A DNA stretch of 48,940 nt from Guillardia theta CCMP2712 (GCF_000315625.1 NW_005434446.1:1-48940); one strand, 5' to 3'. Counted from the stretch's first letter, positions 27,746-37,490 are shown. The notes: generated by a model not told the origin, from the sequence alone. Translations and numbers: made by a program.

Positions 27746-27833
27746 TCAAATCTTGTGTCCAATTCGCCATCATGCTATGCACCCCAAGCGGCCACGATGA
27801 TGATTCTCAAGACCTCAAGACAGTCATCGTTTC

Positions 27834-28025
27834 ATGGTTGCATTGATGCCTCGAGATACCAACGGAGTCTCAACAGCGGCGCGGATGCCATCATTCTATG
27901 TCACACACAAGATTCCCTGCATGCCTTGTCCTGTTGCCGCTAACCCGCCGCGTAGCATGGCGGCCCTCCGTAAATCCACCTCCGTACATCCAGCCCATAT
28001 ATGCCACAAAATATTGGCTAAGTGA
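27834..28025 (+). pseudogene. Short ORF, probable gene remnant
   Basis: The 63-residue frame starts MVALMPRDTNG. The first 32 bp resemble 13317-13348 on the minus strand (MAALTSRDTN in the equivalent frame), so both may derive from one sequence. It ends HKILAK at the conserved GGCTAAGTGAC 3' motif, with a shared 5' motif upstream. No function is recognised. Confidence 0.3.
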
Positions 28026-28040
28026 CAATTGCCACAAAAT

Positions 28041-28100
28041 ATTGGCTAAGTGACACTCGATGGGCCGCAGTGACAAAAACAATTCAAAACACAAGATTTC
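28041..28100 (+). terminator. Conserved 3' element (third copy)
   Basis: TTGGCTAAGTGACACTCGAT then GGGCCGCAGTGAC matches 14811-14894 and 21508-21592 in sense after the short plus ORF. A partial duplicate (GGCTAAGTGACAATTGCC) lies just before it at 28016. Confidence 0.6.
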
Positions 28101-28110
28101 AGATTTTATT

Positions 28111-28476
28111 TCAACTCCTGTCACTTAGATTACACACATCCTGCTCCCAACCAAACCTGTGTGGGTTCTCCATGAGATCAAAGAGCGTCTCTTGGCAGAA
28201 CCACGTATCGTTCAGCTCGATGTGCCATTGGACCTCCTCTTGCGCCTCCAATAGGAACGCCTGATCATCGAGCTCCTTGGCCGCTGCAGCCCTTCGCACG
28301 CTTGTAGACTCGGTCTTGACCCTGGCCTTGCGCAAGGTGCTCACAATGGCCATCTCCACAAACCCATCCAACATCTTGACCACACCCTCCCTATTGAAGC
28401 TCGAACCGGCAACAACAAACCTGGCACGCCTCCCATACACATGGCGGCTTCGACGCATAGCAGACGGCGCGATCAT
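28111..28476 (-). CDS. Small basic/alpha-helical hypothetical protein (121 residues)
   Basis: I choose the ATG at 28474-28476 (MIAPSAMRRSRHVYG); the longer frame upstream looks non-coding. The N-terminus is Arg-rich. The middle is helical (VVKMLDGFVEMAIVSTLRKA, STSVRRAAAAKELDDQAFLL) and the end contains WHIELNDTWFCQETLF. A small basic, helix-rich protein could bind DNA in a histone-like way, but no histone-fold signature is clear. The CTAAGTGACA core overlaps its last codons. Confidence 0.5.
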   Translation of the reverse strand: MIAPSAMRRSRHVYGRRARFVVAGSSFNREGVVKMLDGFVEMAIVSTLRKARVKTESTSVRRAAAAKELDDQAFLLEAQEEVQWHIELNDTWFCQETLFDLMENPHRFGWEQDVCNLSDRS

Positions 28477-28797
28477 GATGGGGATAGATATTTTACAAGA
28501 CAAAAAAGGAACGTGAAACAATCTGCATGTGGGGCCCCAACATTCCCATTGCCCATAATAAGGGGATGGGGTCTTTACCACAGGGGGGAGCCCCACCCCC
28601 CCACCCCTTGATATTCAGCCTCACACACCCGCCAGGAGGGGGTAAAAAAAGACGGTTGGCTTATCCCAAAAACCCTATCCGTATTTTTTTTGCAACGCCC
28701 GTTTATATGCGGTTTGGATAACAAGGATAAGGTCAGCAACAACCGCCAACCGATCGGCTGCAATCATAACCGCCGCCCCTCCCTGTTTTTTACCGGG

Positions 28798-29997
28798 ATG
28801 ATGTTTATAAACCCTAGGGGATACCCACACCACCAAAAAAACATGTGCCGTGTAAAGACAATCACACACCACAAGAACAAACGCACACTCGCCGATCTTG
28901 ATCCTGTCCTCACCCCCAATGATGACATCAACCTCGATATATTCCAACCCCCAATCACACGATCGAAACACAACCCATGCAATGATCTTGCAATCGATTT
29001 CTTGACCGGTAAAATCACACTCGATGATATCATGATACAATCCATCGATCAATACCAGCCCAAACAGCAACACATGCAACAACACATGCAACAACACATG
29101 CAACAACACATGCAACAACACATGCAACAACACATGCAACAACACATGCAACAACACATGCAACAACACATGCAACAACACATGCAACAACACATGCAAC
29201 AACACATGCAACAACACATGCAACAACACATGCAACAACACATGCAACAACACAAACACAATCACAAAATGCACAGTCACAACACCATCGATCAGATCCC
29301 CATGCACATGCAATACTCAAGCGATCCCGAGCAAGACACCGAAACACACCACGATTACATCACCGGAATTGTGCCCAATCCCGATCCAGATCACGATCCA
29401 GATCACAATCCAGATCCAGATCCCGATTCACATCCCGATTCAGGTCTCGATTCACATCCCGATTCAGGTCTCGATTCACATCCCGATTCAGGTCTCGATT
29501 CACATCCCGATTCAGGTCTCGATTCAGGTCTCGATTCAGGTCTCGATTCAGGTCTCGATTCAGGTCTCGATTCAGGTCTCGATTCACATCCCGATTCAGG
29601 TCTCGATTCAGGTCTCGATTCAGGTCTCGATTCAGGTCTCGATTCAGGTCTCGATTCAGGTCTCGATTCAGGTCTCGATTCAGGTCTCGATTCAGGTCTC
29701 GATTCAGGTCTCGATTCAGGTCTCGATTCAGGTCTCGATTCAGGTCTCGATTCAGGTCTCGATTCAGGTCTCGATTCAGATCTCGATTCAGATCCCGATT
29801 CAGGTCTCGATTCAGGTCTCGATTCAGGTCTCGATTCAGGTCTCGATTCAGGTCTCGATTCAGGTCTCGATTCAGGTCTCGATTCAGATCCAAACACAGA
29901 TTCTGATTCTGACACAGATTCTGACACAGATTCCCATCCATTTTCCGATCAATTTTCCGATCCATTTTCCGATTCCGAACCCGAGACCCTCCAATGA
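28798..29997 (+). CDS. Low-complexity protein: QQHM repeats then LDSG repeats
   Basis: The first in-frame ATG pair is at 28798-28803 (MMFINPRGYPHH); the frame upstream lacks ATG. About 80 ordinary residues (TLADLDPVLTPNDDINLD, DLAIDFLTGKITLDD) are followed by ~15 QQHM units, a His/Asp linker, then ~40 LDSG units and an acidic Asp/Ser tail ending SDSEPETLQ. The repeats are 12-bp microsatellites, so length is likely variable. A phosphorylatable, acidic, disordered tail is inferred. The family is unknown. A GTTTATATGCGG resembling the shared 5' motif lies at 28701. Confidence 0.55.
   Translation: MMFINPRGYPHHQKNMCRVKTITHHKNKRTLADLDPVLTPNDDINLDIFQPPITRSKHNPCNDLAIDFLTGKITLDDIMIQSIDQYQPKQQHMQQHMQQHMQQHMQQHMQQHMQQHMQQHMQQHMQQHMQQHMQQHMQQHMQQHMQQHMQQHKHNHKMHSHNTIDQIPMHMQYSSDPEQDTETHHDYITGIVPNPDPDHDPDHNPDPDPDSHPDSGLDSHPDSGLDSHPDSGLDSHPDSGLDSGLDSGLDSGLDSGLDSGLDSHPDSGLDSGLDSGLDSGLDSGLDSGLDSGLDSGLDSGLDSGLDSGLDSGLDSGLDSGLDSGLDSDLDSDPDSGLDSGLDSGLDSGLDSGLDSGLDSGLDSDPNTDSDSDTDSDTDSHPFSDQFSDPFSDSEPETLQ
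29070..29252 (+). repeat. 12-bp repeat encoding QQHM
   Basis: About 15 copies of CAACACATGCAA, in frame with the preceding coding region. Confidence 0.95.
29435..29890 (+). repeat. 12-bp repeat encoding LDSG / HPDS
   Basis: About 38 copies of GGTCTCGATTCA with interspersed CATCCCGATTCA and GATCTCGATTCA variants, in frame with the upstream region. Confidence 0.95.
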
Positions 29998-30063
29998 GGA
30001 GACCATAGATGGATGAACGAGGAATATGCAACCGACGCCATCACCCACGCAAACACCTGCGTT

Positions 30064-30990
30064 CTCACAAGCCCGATCTGAGCCGCCCCGGACGTGATTC
30101 GCTGCATATGTGTAATACTAGTACCCCGCCATACCCTATAAAAAAACTGCACACAAAACACACACGCCCCTCTCCCCACCCTATACAGGACTCTACTCTT
30201 TGATGGCCTCGAAGTTCTTGCCCCAAAGGCTGTCCGCTATCGTTGCGTATATGTAATCCACACACGTTCTTTACTCCAACCCATACATTCACGCATATTT
30301 ATTTGTTCCGTACACAGGACATTTTGGTGGTCTCGAAGTTTGTGAGCGATTCATTGAAAGACTGCGTTCTCGCCATGCCGTTCTGAGCCGCCCCGGACGT
30401 AAATCGCTCCCCCCCAGGCTGTCCGGCGATTTGCTATTAGTTCCGTACACAGGACATTTTGGTGTTTGTGAGCGATTCATTGAAAGACTGCGTTCTCGCC
30501 ATGCCGTTCTGAGCCGCCCCGGACGTAAATCGCTCCCCCCCAGGCTGTCCGGCGATTTGCTATTAGTTCCGTACACAGGACATTTTGGTGTTTGTGAGCG
30601 ATTCATTGAAAGACTGCGTTCTCGCCATGCCGTTCTGAGCCGCCCCGGACGTAAATCGCTCCCCCCCAGGCTGTCCGCTGTCGTTGGATATGTGTAATAC
30701 TAGTACCCCGCCATACCCTATAAAAAAACTGCACACAAAACACACACGCCCCTCTCTCTCCCGTATAACAGTACAGGACTCTTTGTATCGTTGCGTATAT
30801 GTAATCCACACACGTTCTTTACTCCAACCCATACATTCACGCATACTTATTTGTTCCGTACACAGGACATTTTGGTGGTCTCGAAGTTTGTGAGCGATTC
30901 ATTGAAAGACTGCGTTCTCACCATGCCGTTCTGAGCCGCCCCGGACGTAAATCGCTCCCCCCCAGGCTGTCCGGCGATTTGCTATTATAC
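30064..30990. repeat. Tandem hairpin-forming repeats with TATA-like boxes
   Basis: The element TGAGCCGCCCCGGACGT recurs at about 30078, 30383, 30509, 30635 and 30930; the middle three are spaced exactly 126 bp. Within a unit GAGCGATT pairs with AATCGCTC, and CCGGAC with GTCCGG. Two longer copies carry CCATACCCTATAAAAAAACT (about 30128 and 30711). No ORF is convincing. A structured-RNA or satellite role is possible. From 30990 to 31373 I see only AT-rich then C-rich sequence, perhaps the upstream region of the next gene, with a short ATG frame at 31177-31239. Confidence 0.8.
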
Positions 30991-31373
30991 GTGTTTTAAC
31001 TTTCTTACATCCTATTGAAAATCAATTGTATACTATAAATTTTTTATAAAATCGAATCGTTCTCACCGGCATGATTCGAGTCCCCTGCCTCCCTCCTTCA
31101 TTCGACTACCCCTACCCGCTATTTGCCTACATCCCCAAATCTCCACCTACCCCACCCTCTGTTCTCAACCTCCGCAATGCCGTACAACTGCCGTGATTGC
31201 CAGGCAAGGAGCAGCTGCGATGAGATGCTGTTACCTTGAGTGACATGCTTGATGATGGAGATGTTTCCTTTGCTCCCCCGCATCTGATCCTTCCATCATT
31301 CAACTCCTTTCTTGGCGGCTCCTTCACTTCCTCCTAACACTTTTTTTTGACCTTCTGACTTGTGTGTCTCCAG

Positions 31374-34300
31374 ATCGTGATCGAAAATGATACCAACGAC
31401 AGCACAAAATGCGTAATTTGAATAGCTTCCAGTAGGCGTCACCTGACTTTGAGTGTTTTACGTTCTGCCGTGAATTGCAATGTTGTTATTCGGAAGGCGG
31501 TAAGCATCAGTCTGTGCAGCATATGCTCAGGGAATGTTTCGCTGACATTGGTTTTGCTTCTTGTCTGTGTTTGGTGTCGGATGGATGGGTTGCTGGATCG
31601 GATAGGGGGTAAGTATCTTGATCAAAATATGCGGTCAGGGAACGATTAGACTGACATGTACTTTGCAATCTCTGTCGTTGCTGCTCGGACGGATTGAACT
31701 TGGGCCTGGTAGCATGTAAGTTATGATTATGAAATATGCGGTCAGGGGACGATATGGCTGACATGCATCTTGCAAATCTTATCGATTACTGCTCGGATGG
31801 ACTGTCGATGATGCTGGATAGTGGGTGAGTGACGAATATGTACCATGCGATCAGGGAACGATTGGCTGACATTTCGTTTTGCAATCTCTGTTGTTTCTGG
31901 TTGAATGGATGAAATTTGGGCTTGATAGTTTGTAAGTAGCATATGCTATGATGCGGTCAGAGGATGATTGGACTGACATTTTCTTTTGTGTATATGTCGG
32001 TATTTGCTCGAATGTACTGTGGATGGCGCGGTATAGTCGGTAAGTGACGATGATGAAAGATGTGGTCAGGGGATGATTGGACTGACATGTATTTTGCAAA
32101 TTCCTGGTTTTTCCTTGCTTGCATGGATTAAATTCGTCTTCATAGGAAGTAAGTGTCATATCATATGATGCGGTCAGGGAACGATAGACTGACATGTATT
32201 TTGCAAATTCCTGGTTTTTCCTTGCTTGCATGGATTAAATTCACCTTCGTAGCACGTAAGTGTCATATCATAATGATGCGCTCAGGGGACGATAGACTGA
32301 CATGTATTTTGCAAATTCCTGGTTTTTCCTTGCTTGCATGGATAAAATTCGCCTTCGTAGTTCGTAAGTGTCATGTCATATGATGTGCTCAGGGATCGAT
32401 TGGGCTGACATTCTTCGTTTGTTTCTCGGTTTCTCATTGGTTGGGATGTTGATTTGTCCGGACAGTCGGTAAGTGATGATTATGAAACATGCGGTCAGGG
32501 GACGATTTGACTGACATGCAATTTGCAATTTGATCGGTTATTGCTTGGATGGATGAAACTTGGGCCTGATAGTATGTAAGTGACGCTTATGAAACATGCT
32601 CTCAGGGAATAATTGGACTGACGTCTGTTTTGCAAATTCCTGGTTTTTCATTGTTTGCATGGATTAAATTCGTCTTTGTAGAAAGTAAGTGTCATATCAT
32701 ATGATGCGGTCAGGGAAAGATTGGCTGACATGTATTTCTGCAATCATGATGTTTTTTGGCTTGGACGAATTGGTGATGGGACTCGATAGCCGGTAAGTAT
32801 CTTGATTGAAACATGCGGTCAGGGGATGATTGGACTGAATTTGTTTTTCAAAATTCCTGGTTTTTCCTTGTTTCGTTCTTCATAGGGAGTAAGTGTCATA
32901 TCATATGATGTGCTCAGAGAATGATTGGCTGACATGTATTTTGCCATTCGGGTCTTTGCTGGCATGCTCTGCATTGCGGCTGTTTTTTATCTAGTGCTGC
33001 GTTTGCTACTACGACGATGAACCTGAAGATAAAAGGCAAGAACACATGTGCCGGCACTGCAAGGATCGACGTTCCTGCGTGCACAACCTTGAGCAAGATC
33101 TTGTATCGTCAAGACCCAGTAGGCAGGACGCCATCGCCAAGATCGAGAAGGTCCGCGAGCACGTCAACAACGTGGGGAAGCCCTTTGCCGAGAGACTGGA
33201 TCTAGTCAAGTGCCACTACATCTTCGGGATGCAAGAGATAGATACTTCTGCTGTCGAAGGAGTGAAGCAGCTCCTGTCGGGCGGGGAGCTCGGGAGCTGC
33301 TACAACAGAAAGAAGGGCACGCTCAACATGTCTTTGCAGACAGATAGGATGAAACGATATGTGATACGAGATCTGAGGATGAAGAGCCTGCCTCGCTGGA
33401 TCTCCAAGCTCGGCGTCGCTTTCAAAGTCATCGACGTGTCCGGTAACCCCAGCCTCTCCCGCCTTCCCTTGGACGAGCTCTGCAGCATGGCAAAGTCAAG
33501 ATGGTGGAACATGAGACCTAGTCTGCAGGAGGTCAAGTGTGAGAGCTGCGTCAGGCTGCAGCTGCCTCCCCCTGAGATCGCCAGTCAGGGAGGGGCAGCT
33601 GCTTTCACGTACCTGCAGAGTGTCAAGAGAGACAGCGAGGCGAACAAGCGGATCAACCTCATCCTCATAGGCAACGGAGAGGCAGGCAAGACGAGCGTGC
33701 TGAGAGCTCTGAGGTCAGACAAGGACAAGGCGGACAAGATCGAGGTAGACAGAAGGACGATCGGGATAGACCTGCACGAGTGGAAGCCTGAGGACGCTGA
33801 CGGGCTGACGTTTGACGTGATGGACTTCGGGGGGCAGCAGATCTACGCCAAGACGAACCAGTACTTCATCGTGAGGCGGGCCTTGTACCTGCTGGTGTGG
33901 AGCGTGAGGGCGAAGCGAGACAAGGAGAGCAACGAGGATGGAGGGGAAGGCATGGAGGAGCTGAAGAAGATGATCTCTACATGGCTGCAAGCTACGCAAG
34001 CGCGAGTGCCGGGAGCGAGCGTGTTGCTCGTAGTAACGCACATTGATCTTGCCGGGGAGAGCGAGGTGACGGATCAGTGTGAGGAGGTGAAGGCATGTGT
34101 GGAAGAGGAGCTGAAGAAGATGGCAGAGGAAAACGATGAGAACATCCTGCCGTTACATGTGATCAACGGAGGCGAGAGCTTCCGGGTGAACTGTCTTGAG
34201 GGACAGGGAGTGGAGGAGCTGCGGCGATCTGTGTGTATGACTGCAAAAGAGCTGCTGTGGTGGGAGGAAAGAATCCCTGGACCTTATCTGAGACTGAGAG

Positions 34301-37098
34301 AGGCTGTGGAGAAGCGAAAGTCGGGGTCTGTCTCGTACGTCAAGGTAGAGGAGTACAAGGAGATGTTGAGAGAGTCAGGGGTCAACGAGAAAGAGCACAA
34401 GGTGGTGACAAGCTTCTTGCACGACATGGGCGTGCTCAAGTACTTTGGTCATGAGCTGAGTGCCGATGAAAGCAAGAAAGACCAAGGCAAGTACTCCGTC
34501 GAGGACACGGTCTTCATCGATCCCGTGTGGATGATCGACGTGTTCAAGGGCGTGATGCGACATGACTGGGAGCATCTGCTCGACTTCTTCCAGCTGGACC
34601 CAACCAAGTCCAAGAAGACGAAGAAGCTGCTGCACCTGGGTATCATAGACGAGGACATGTTGGAGTACTTGTGGCCCCAGCAAGGTAGGGACTTCTGGCG
34701 CAATGCGAAGACAGACAAGACATCAAGATCGAAAGAGGTAGGCTTTATCAAGAGCCATGTGGAGGTGCAGGAGGCGGTGGCTCTGCTTCGGGGCTGCGAT
34801 CTGGCGCACTTCCTGAGCGTGGGCATGAAGGACTTGAAGGATACAGACAACAAGAGCAGAGAGCTGCTGTGTCCCGGCATCATCCCGCCGTTCACGCATG
34901 AGCACAAGCGAGCAGTGACGGACAAGGACAAGCAGTCTCTGTGCGCATCTGTCGAGTGCGAGTACAACATCTTCCCCGCAGGCTTCATCGACAGGCTGGT
35001 CGTGCTGTGCGCTGCTCGACACTTTGAGGTAGACTGCAGCGGCTCTATGGCGGTGATGAAGGGCTGGGGCCGAACGCTGCTGGTGAGATGGCGAGAAGAC
35101 AATGACAAGCACGTGCTGAGAGCTGATGCGTCGACGAGGCAGCAGATCGAGAACTTGCAAGAGGACTTGAGGCGACTCGAGGCATTCTTCCCGGGGATGA
35201 AGCGAAGGAGAAGCGACGAAGAGAGCTCAGGCAAACAGGCCGTGCAGGTAGGGATCTTCACGCAAGGAGAGAGGTCAAGAGCATGTGGGCTGGATATTGA
35301 AAGAAAGTTGAAGGAGCTTTACAAGGCAGAGAACCTCCCTCTAGGTCTTACTTGTCAGATTCATCCGTGTGACGAACGTGGAGGTGCTGTTGATGAATGT
35401 CTCGTGAACATCTTGTGTATATCGACGGAGTGTGTTGATGAGCATGGAGCCATGCAAGGAGAAAGTAGCTTCAGCAAGCTATGGAACAGATTGACAACGA
35501 GCAAAGCAATTATCATCCCCGTCGTATTGACAGACTACTACGACAAGCAGATCAAGCCGAGGAACAGGTTCAACCATTGGTGGCCGCAGGAGATACAAGG
35601 GATGGAGCGATACCGGATCTTTCACGAGTACAAGAAGCAAGATGAAGTATCGAATGATGAATTATCGAAAGACAAAGTATCCGTATATGAAAAATCTATG
35701 CAAACATTGTACGACGGCGTCATCAAGAAGCTGCATCAGGGACGAGGAAGCTTCGAAGACTTGTACGAGGTCACCAGTCAGAACGAGCTTCTGTGCCAAG
35801 CTTGCTTGCATGATAGGTCTGAGTCTCCACCTGCCTCACAAGGCGATCGAGTCGTGGGCAGGTTTGATTTGTCGAAGATCAAGGAAGCGCTAGAAGGAGA
35901 AACCAAGGGTATGACGACATCCATTCAGCAAGGGTTGGAGCAAGAAGATGTCATAAAACACAAGATTATGATCAAAGCAATCACTTGCACAAGGGGTCAT
36001 ACGACAACCGTGAAGGAGGTGCTGGCGTTCAATGGCTCGAGCTCCCCGTGTCCGTCTTGCTTGAAGGACAAGAGAGTCCCGCACTTCTTCAGCCGACCCA
36101 CGTGCTTGAGCATGCTCGCTCGTGACCTGACGGCTAAGATTTACTGCGATCAATGTCAGAGGGAGGTGGACGTGCTGGACGTCACGCCGCCGCAGGTGTT
36201 CTTGAGCTACCAGTGGGGGCACGACAACTCGACGCAGAAGATGGTGAGGGATGTGAAGCGGGGGATCGAGGAGCAGACGAGCCTGCAGTGCTGGTTCGAC
36301 GTGGAGGGAGGGATCAACCCCGGGGAAGATCACATGCAGAAGATGGAGCAGGGAGTGTCTCGCTGCGAGGTGTTTGTGGTCTTTATGAGCGACAAGTACG
36401 TCAAGAGCGCCAACTGCAGGAGGGAGTTTGCTCGGGCGTGTGAGGCAGGGAAGTACATCATCCCTGTGCTGGTGCCGGTGCTGTTTCAAGAAGACAAGGC
36501 GAAGTCAGAGTCAGGCTGGAAGGGCGGCAACGGGGATGAAGACTGGTGGAAGAGGATCGCTGATATCGAGGGAAGCGAAGGAGCTGGGCAAGAGGTCAAG
36601 GTCGACTGGAAGTATCTCGCGTCATTCCCGAGGACTTTGAGGCTTCAAGCTGAGGTGCAAGGAGCAGAGGTGCGGGTGAGGGCAGGGCTGAAGGAGCTGG
36701 TGGCGGCTGTGCAGGCACGAGTTTACAGGGGAAGCGTGGTCTGGCACGAAACCATCGCAGACTCTTGTTCTAAGACACCTGAGAAGAAGGGACAGGTACA
36801 CGGAGATCGTGAACTGGGGAGCTCGCGGGGGGAGGAGGTAGATCGTAGGAAGAAAGAGCAGCTGGTAGAAGGGCTGGGAACAAAGGAGGCACTAGGCTCT
36901 GGGGGCGCACAAGAGGCGGAGCTTGCGGAGGCAAGGAGGGAGGCGGAGCGGGCAGAGACCTCGGGCACCAAGGGTCAGGGAGAGAGGAAGAGCTGGGAAA
37001 GCGCTGCTAGGGGAGGTGAGGGTGAGATTGACAAGAGGAGTCTCCAAGGGCGTCAGAGGGAGACGGTGAAGACCTCAGCTTGTTGTGTCGTGAGTTAG
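31374..37098 (+). CDS. TIR-ROCO signalling protein with a single-codon-exon array near its 5' end
   Basis: Proposed exons: 31374-31412 (13 codons, after acceptor CTGACTTGTGTGTCTCCAG), fourteen 3-nt exons, then 32995-37098. The ATG of the large frame is at 33046, but the frame continues upstream as Cys-rich coding sequence (CCVCYYDDEPEDKRQEH, then MCRHCKDRRSC) back to the acceptor at 32994. That suggests translation starts further upstream, in exons I could not fix. Domains from residue 1 at 33046: short LRR-like region (~110-150); Roc GTPase with P-loop GNGEAGKTS (~209), DFGGQQ (~258) and THID (~329); COR region (~390-650); a mixed region; a C-x-x-G-H ... C-x-x-C zinc-like motif (~980); TIR domain (VFLSYQWG at ~1050, CWFDVEGGINPGEDHMQK, SDKYVKSANCRREFARA). 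A charged coiled coil ends in CCVVS, a CaaX-like prenylation signal with an adjacent Cys. ROCO GTPases regulate signalling through GTP-dependent dimerisation; TIR domains signal or cleave NAD. A membrane-anchored stress or immune-like sensor is inferred. Confidence 0.8.
31413..32994 (+). other. Array of 15 introns separated by 14 three-nucleotide exons
   Basis: Putative 3-nt exons begin at 31497 (GCG), 31606 (GGG), 31713 (CAT), 31822 (TGG), 31929 (TTT), 32037 (TCG), 32146 (GAA), 32253 (CAC), 32361 (TTC), 32466 (TCG), 32573 (TAT), 32682 (AAA), 32790 (CCG) and 32886 (GGA). Each is preceded by TAG (once CAG, once AAG) and followed by GTAAGT (once GTAAGC, once GTGAGT). Intron lengths are 84, then mostly 102-106 nt (one of 93). 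Introns 2-15 carry a conserved (G/C)TCAGGG/GTCAGGG block, then CTGACAT, then a T-rich stretch to the terminal TAG. Introns 7-9 are almost identical to each other, yet their adjoining codons differ. All fourteen codons are sense and joined in phase 0. Confidence 0.75.
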
Positions 37099-37186
37099 TC
37101 AGACGACCATGCTGATGGGACGTTAGGTAGCGGTTACAGCTTGATAAACATAGTGCGAAGCAGAAGCCTCTTGTCTGACGACTACC

Positions 37187-37490
37187 CTGATGTGCTTGAG
37201 CAGAGGACGACTCTGATGTGCTCGAGTCGAGCAGAGGACGACTCTGATGTGCTTGAGCAGAGGACGACTCTCATGTGCTTGAGCAGAGGACGACTCTCAT
37301 GTGCTTGAGCAGAGGACGACTCTGATGTGCTTGAGCAGAGGTCGACTCTGATGTGCTTGAGCAGAGGACGACTCTGATGTGCTTGAGCAGAGGACGACTC
37401 TCATGTGCTTGAGCAGAGGACGACTCTGATGTGCTTGAGCAGAGGACGACTCTCATGTGCTTGAGCAGAGGTCGACTCTGATGTGCTTGA
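37187..37490. repeat. ~25-bp minisatellite downstream of the TIR-ROCO gene
   Basis: About twelve units of GCAGAGGACGACTCTGATGT with CTCATGT and GTCGACT variants. They lie about 90 bp past the stop, probably in the 3' UTR or intergenic. Confidence 0.9.

Noticed and set aside
28111-28476. Histone-fold protein
   Set aside because: Basic N-terminus and helices are suggestive, but no H2A/H2B/H3/H4 signature residues could be aligned by eye.
31060-31095. tRNA B-box-like GATTCGAGTCCC
   Set aside because: No A box and no acceptor or anticodon stems can be built around it.
31177-31239. First coding exon of the TIR-ROCO gene (MPYNCRDCQARSSC, similar to CRHCKDRRSC)
   Set aside because: The Cys spacing matches, but no good donor gives a phase compatible with the exon at 31374, so I did not include it in the gene model.
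37187-37490. Repeated units downstream of the TIR-ROCO gene as a CRISPR-like or coding array
   Set aside because: The ~25-bp units are contiguous without spacers, and the ORF across them is a by-product of the repeat.
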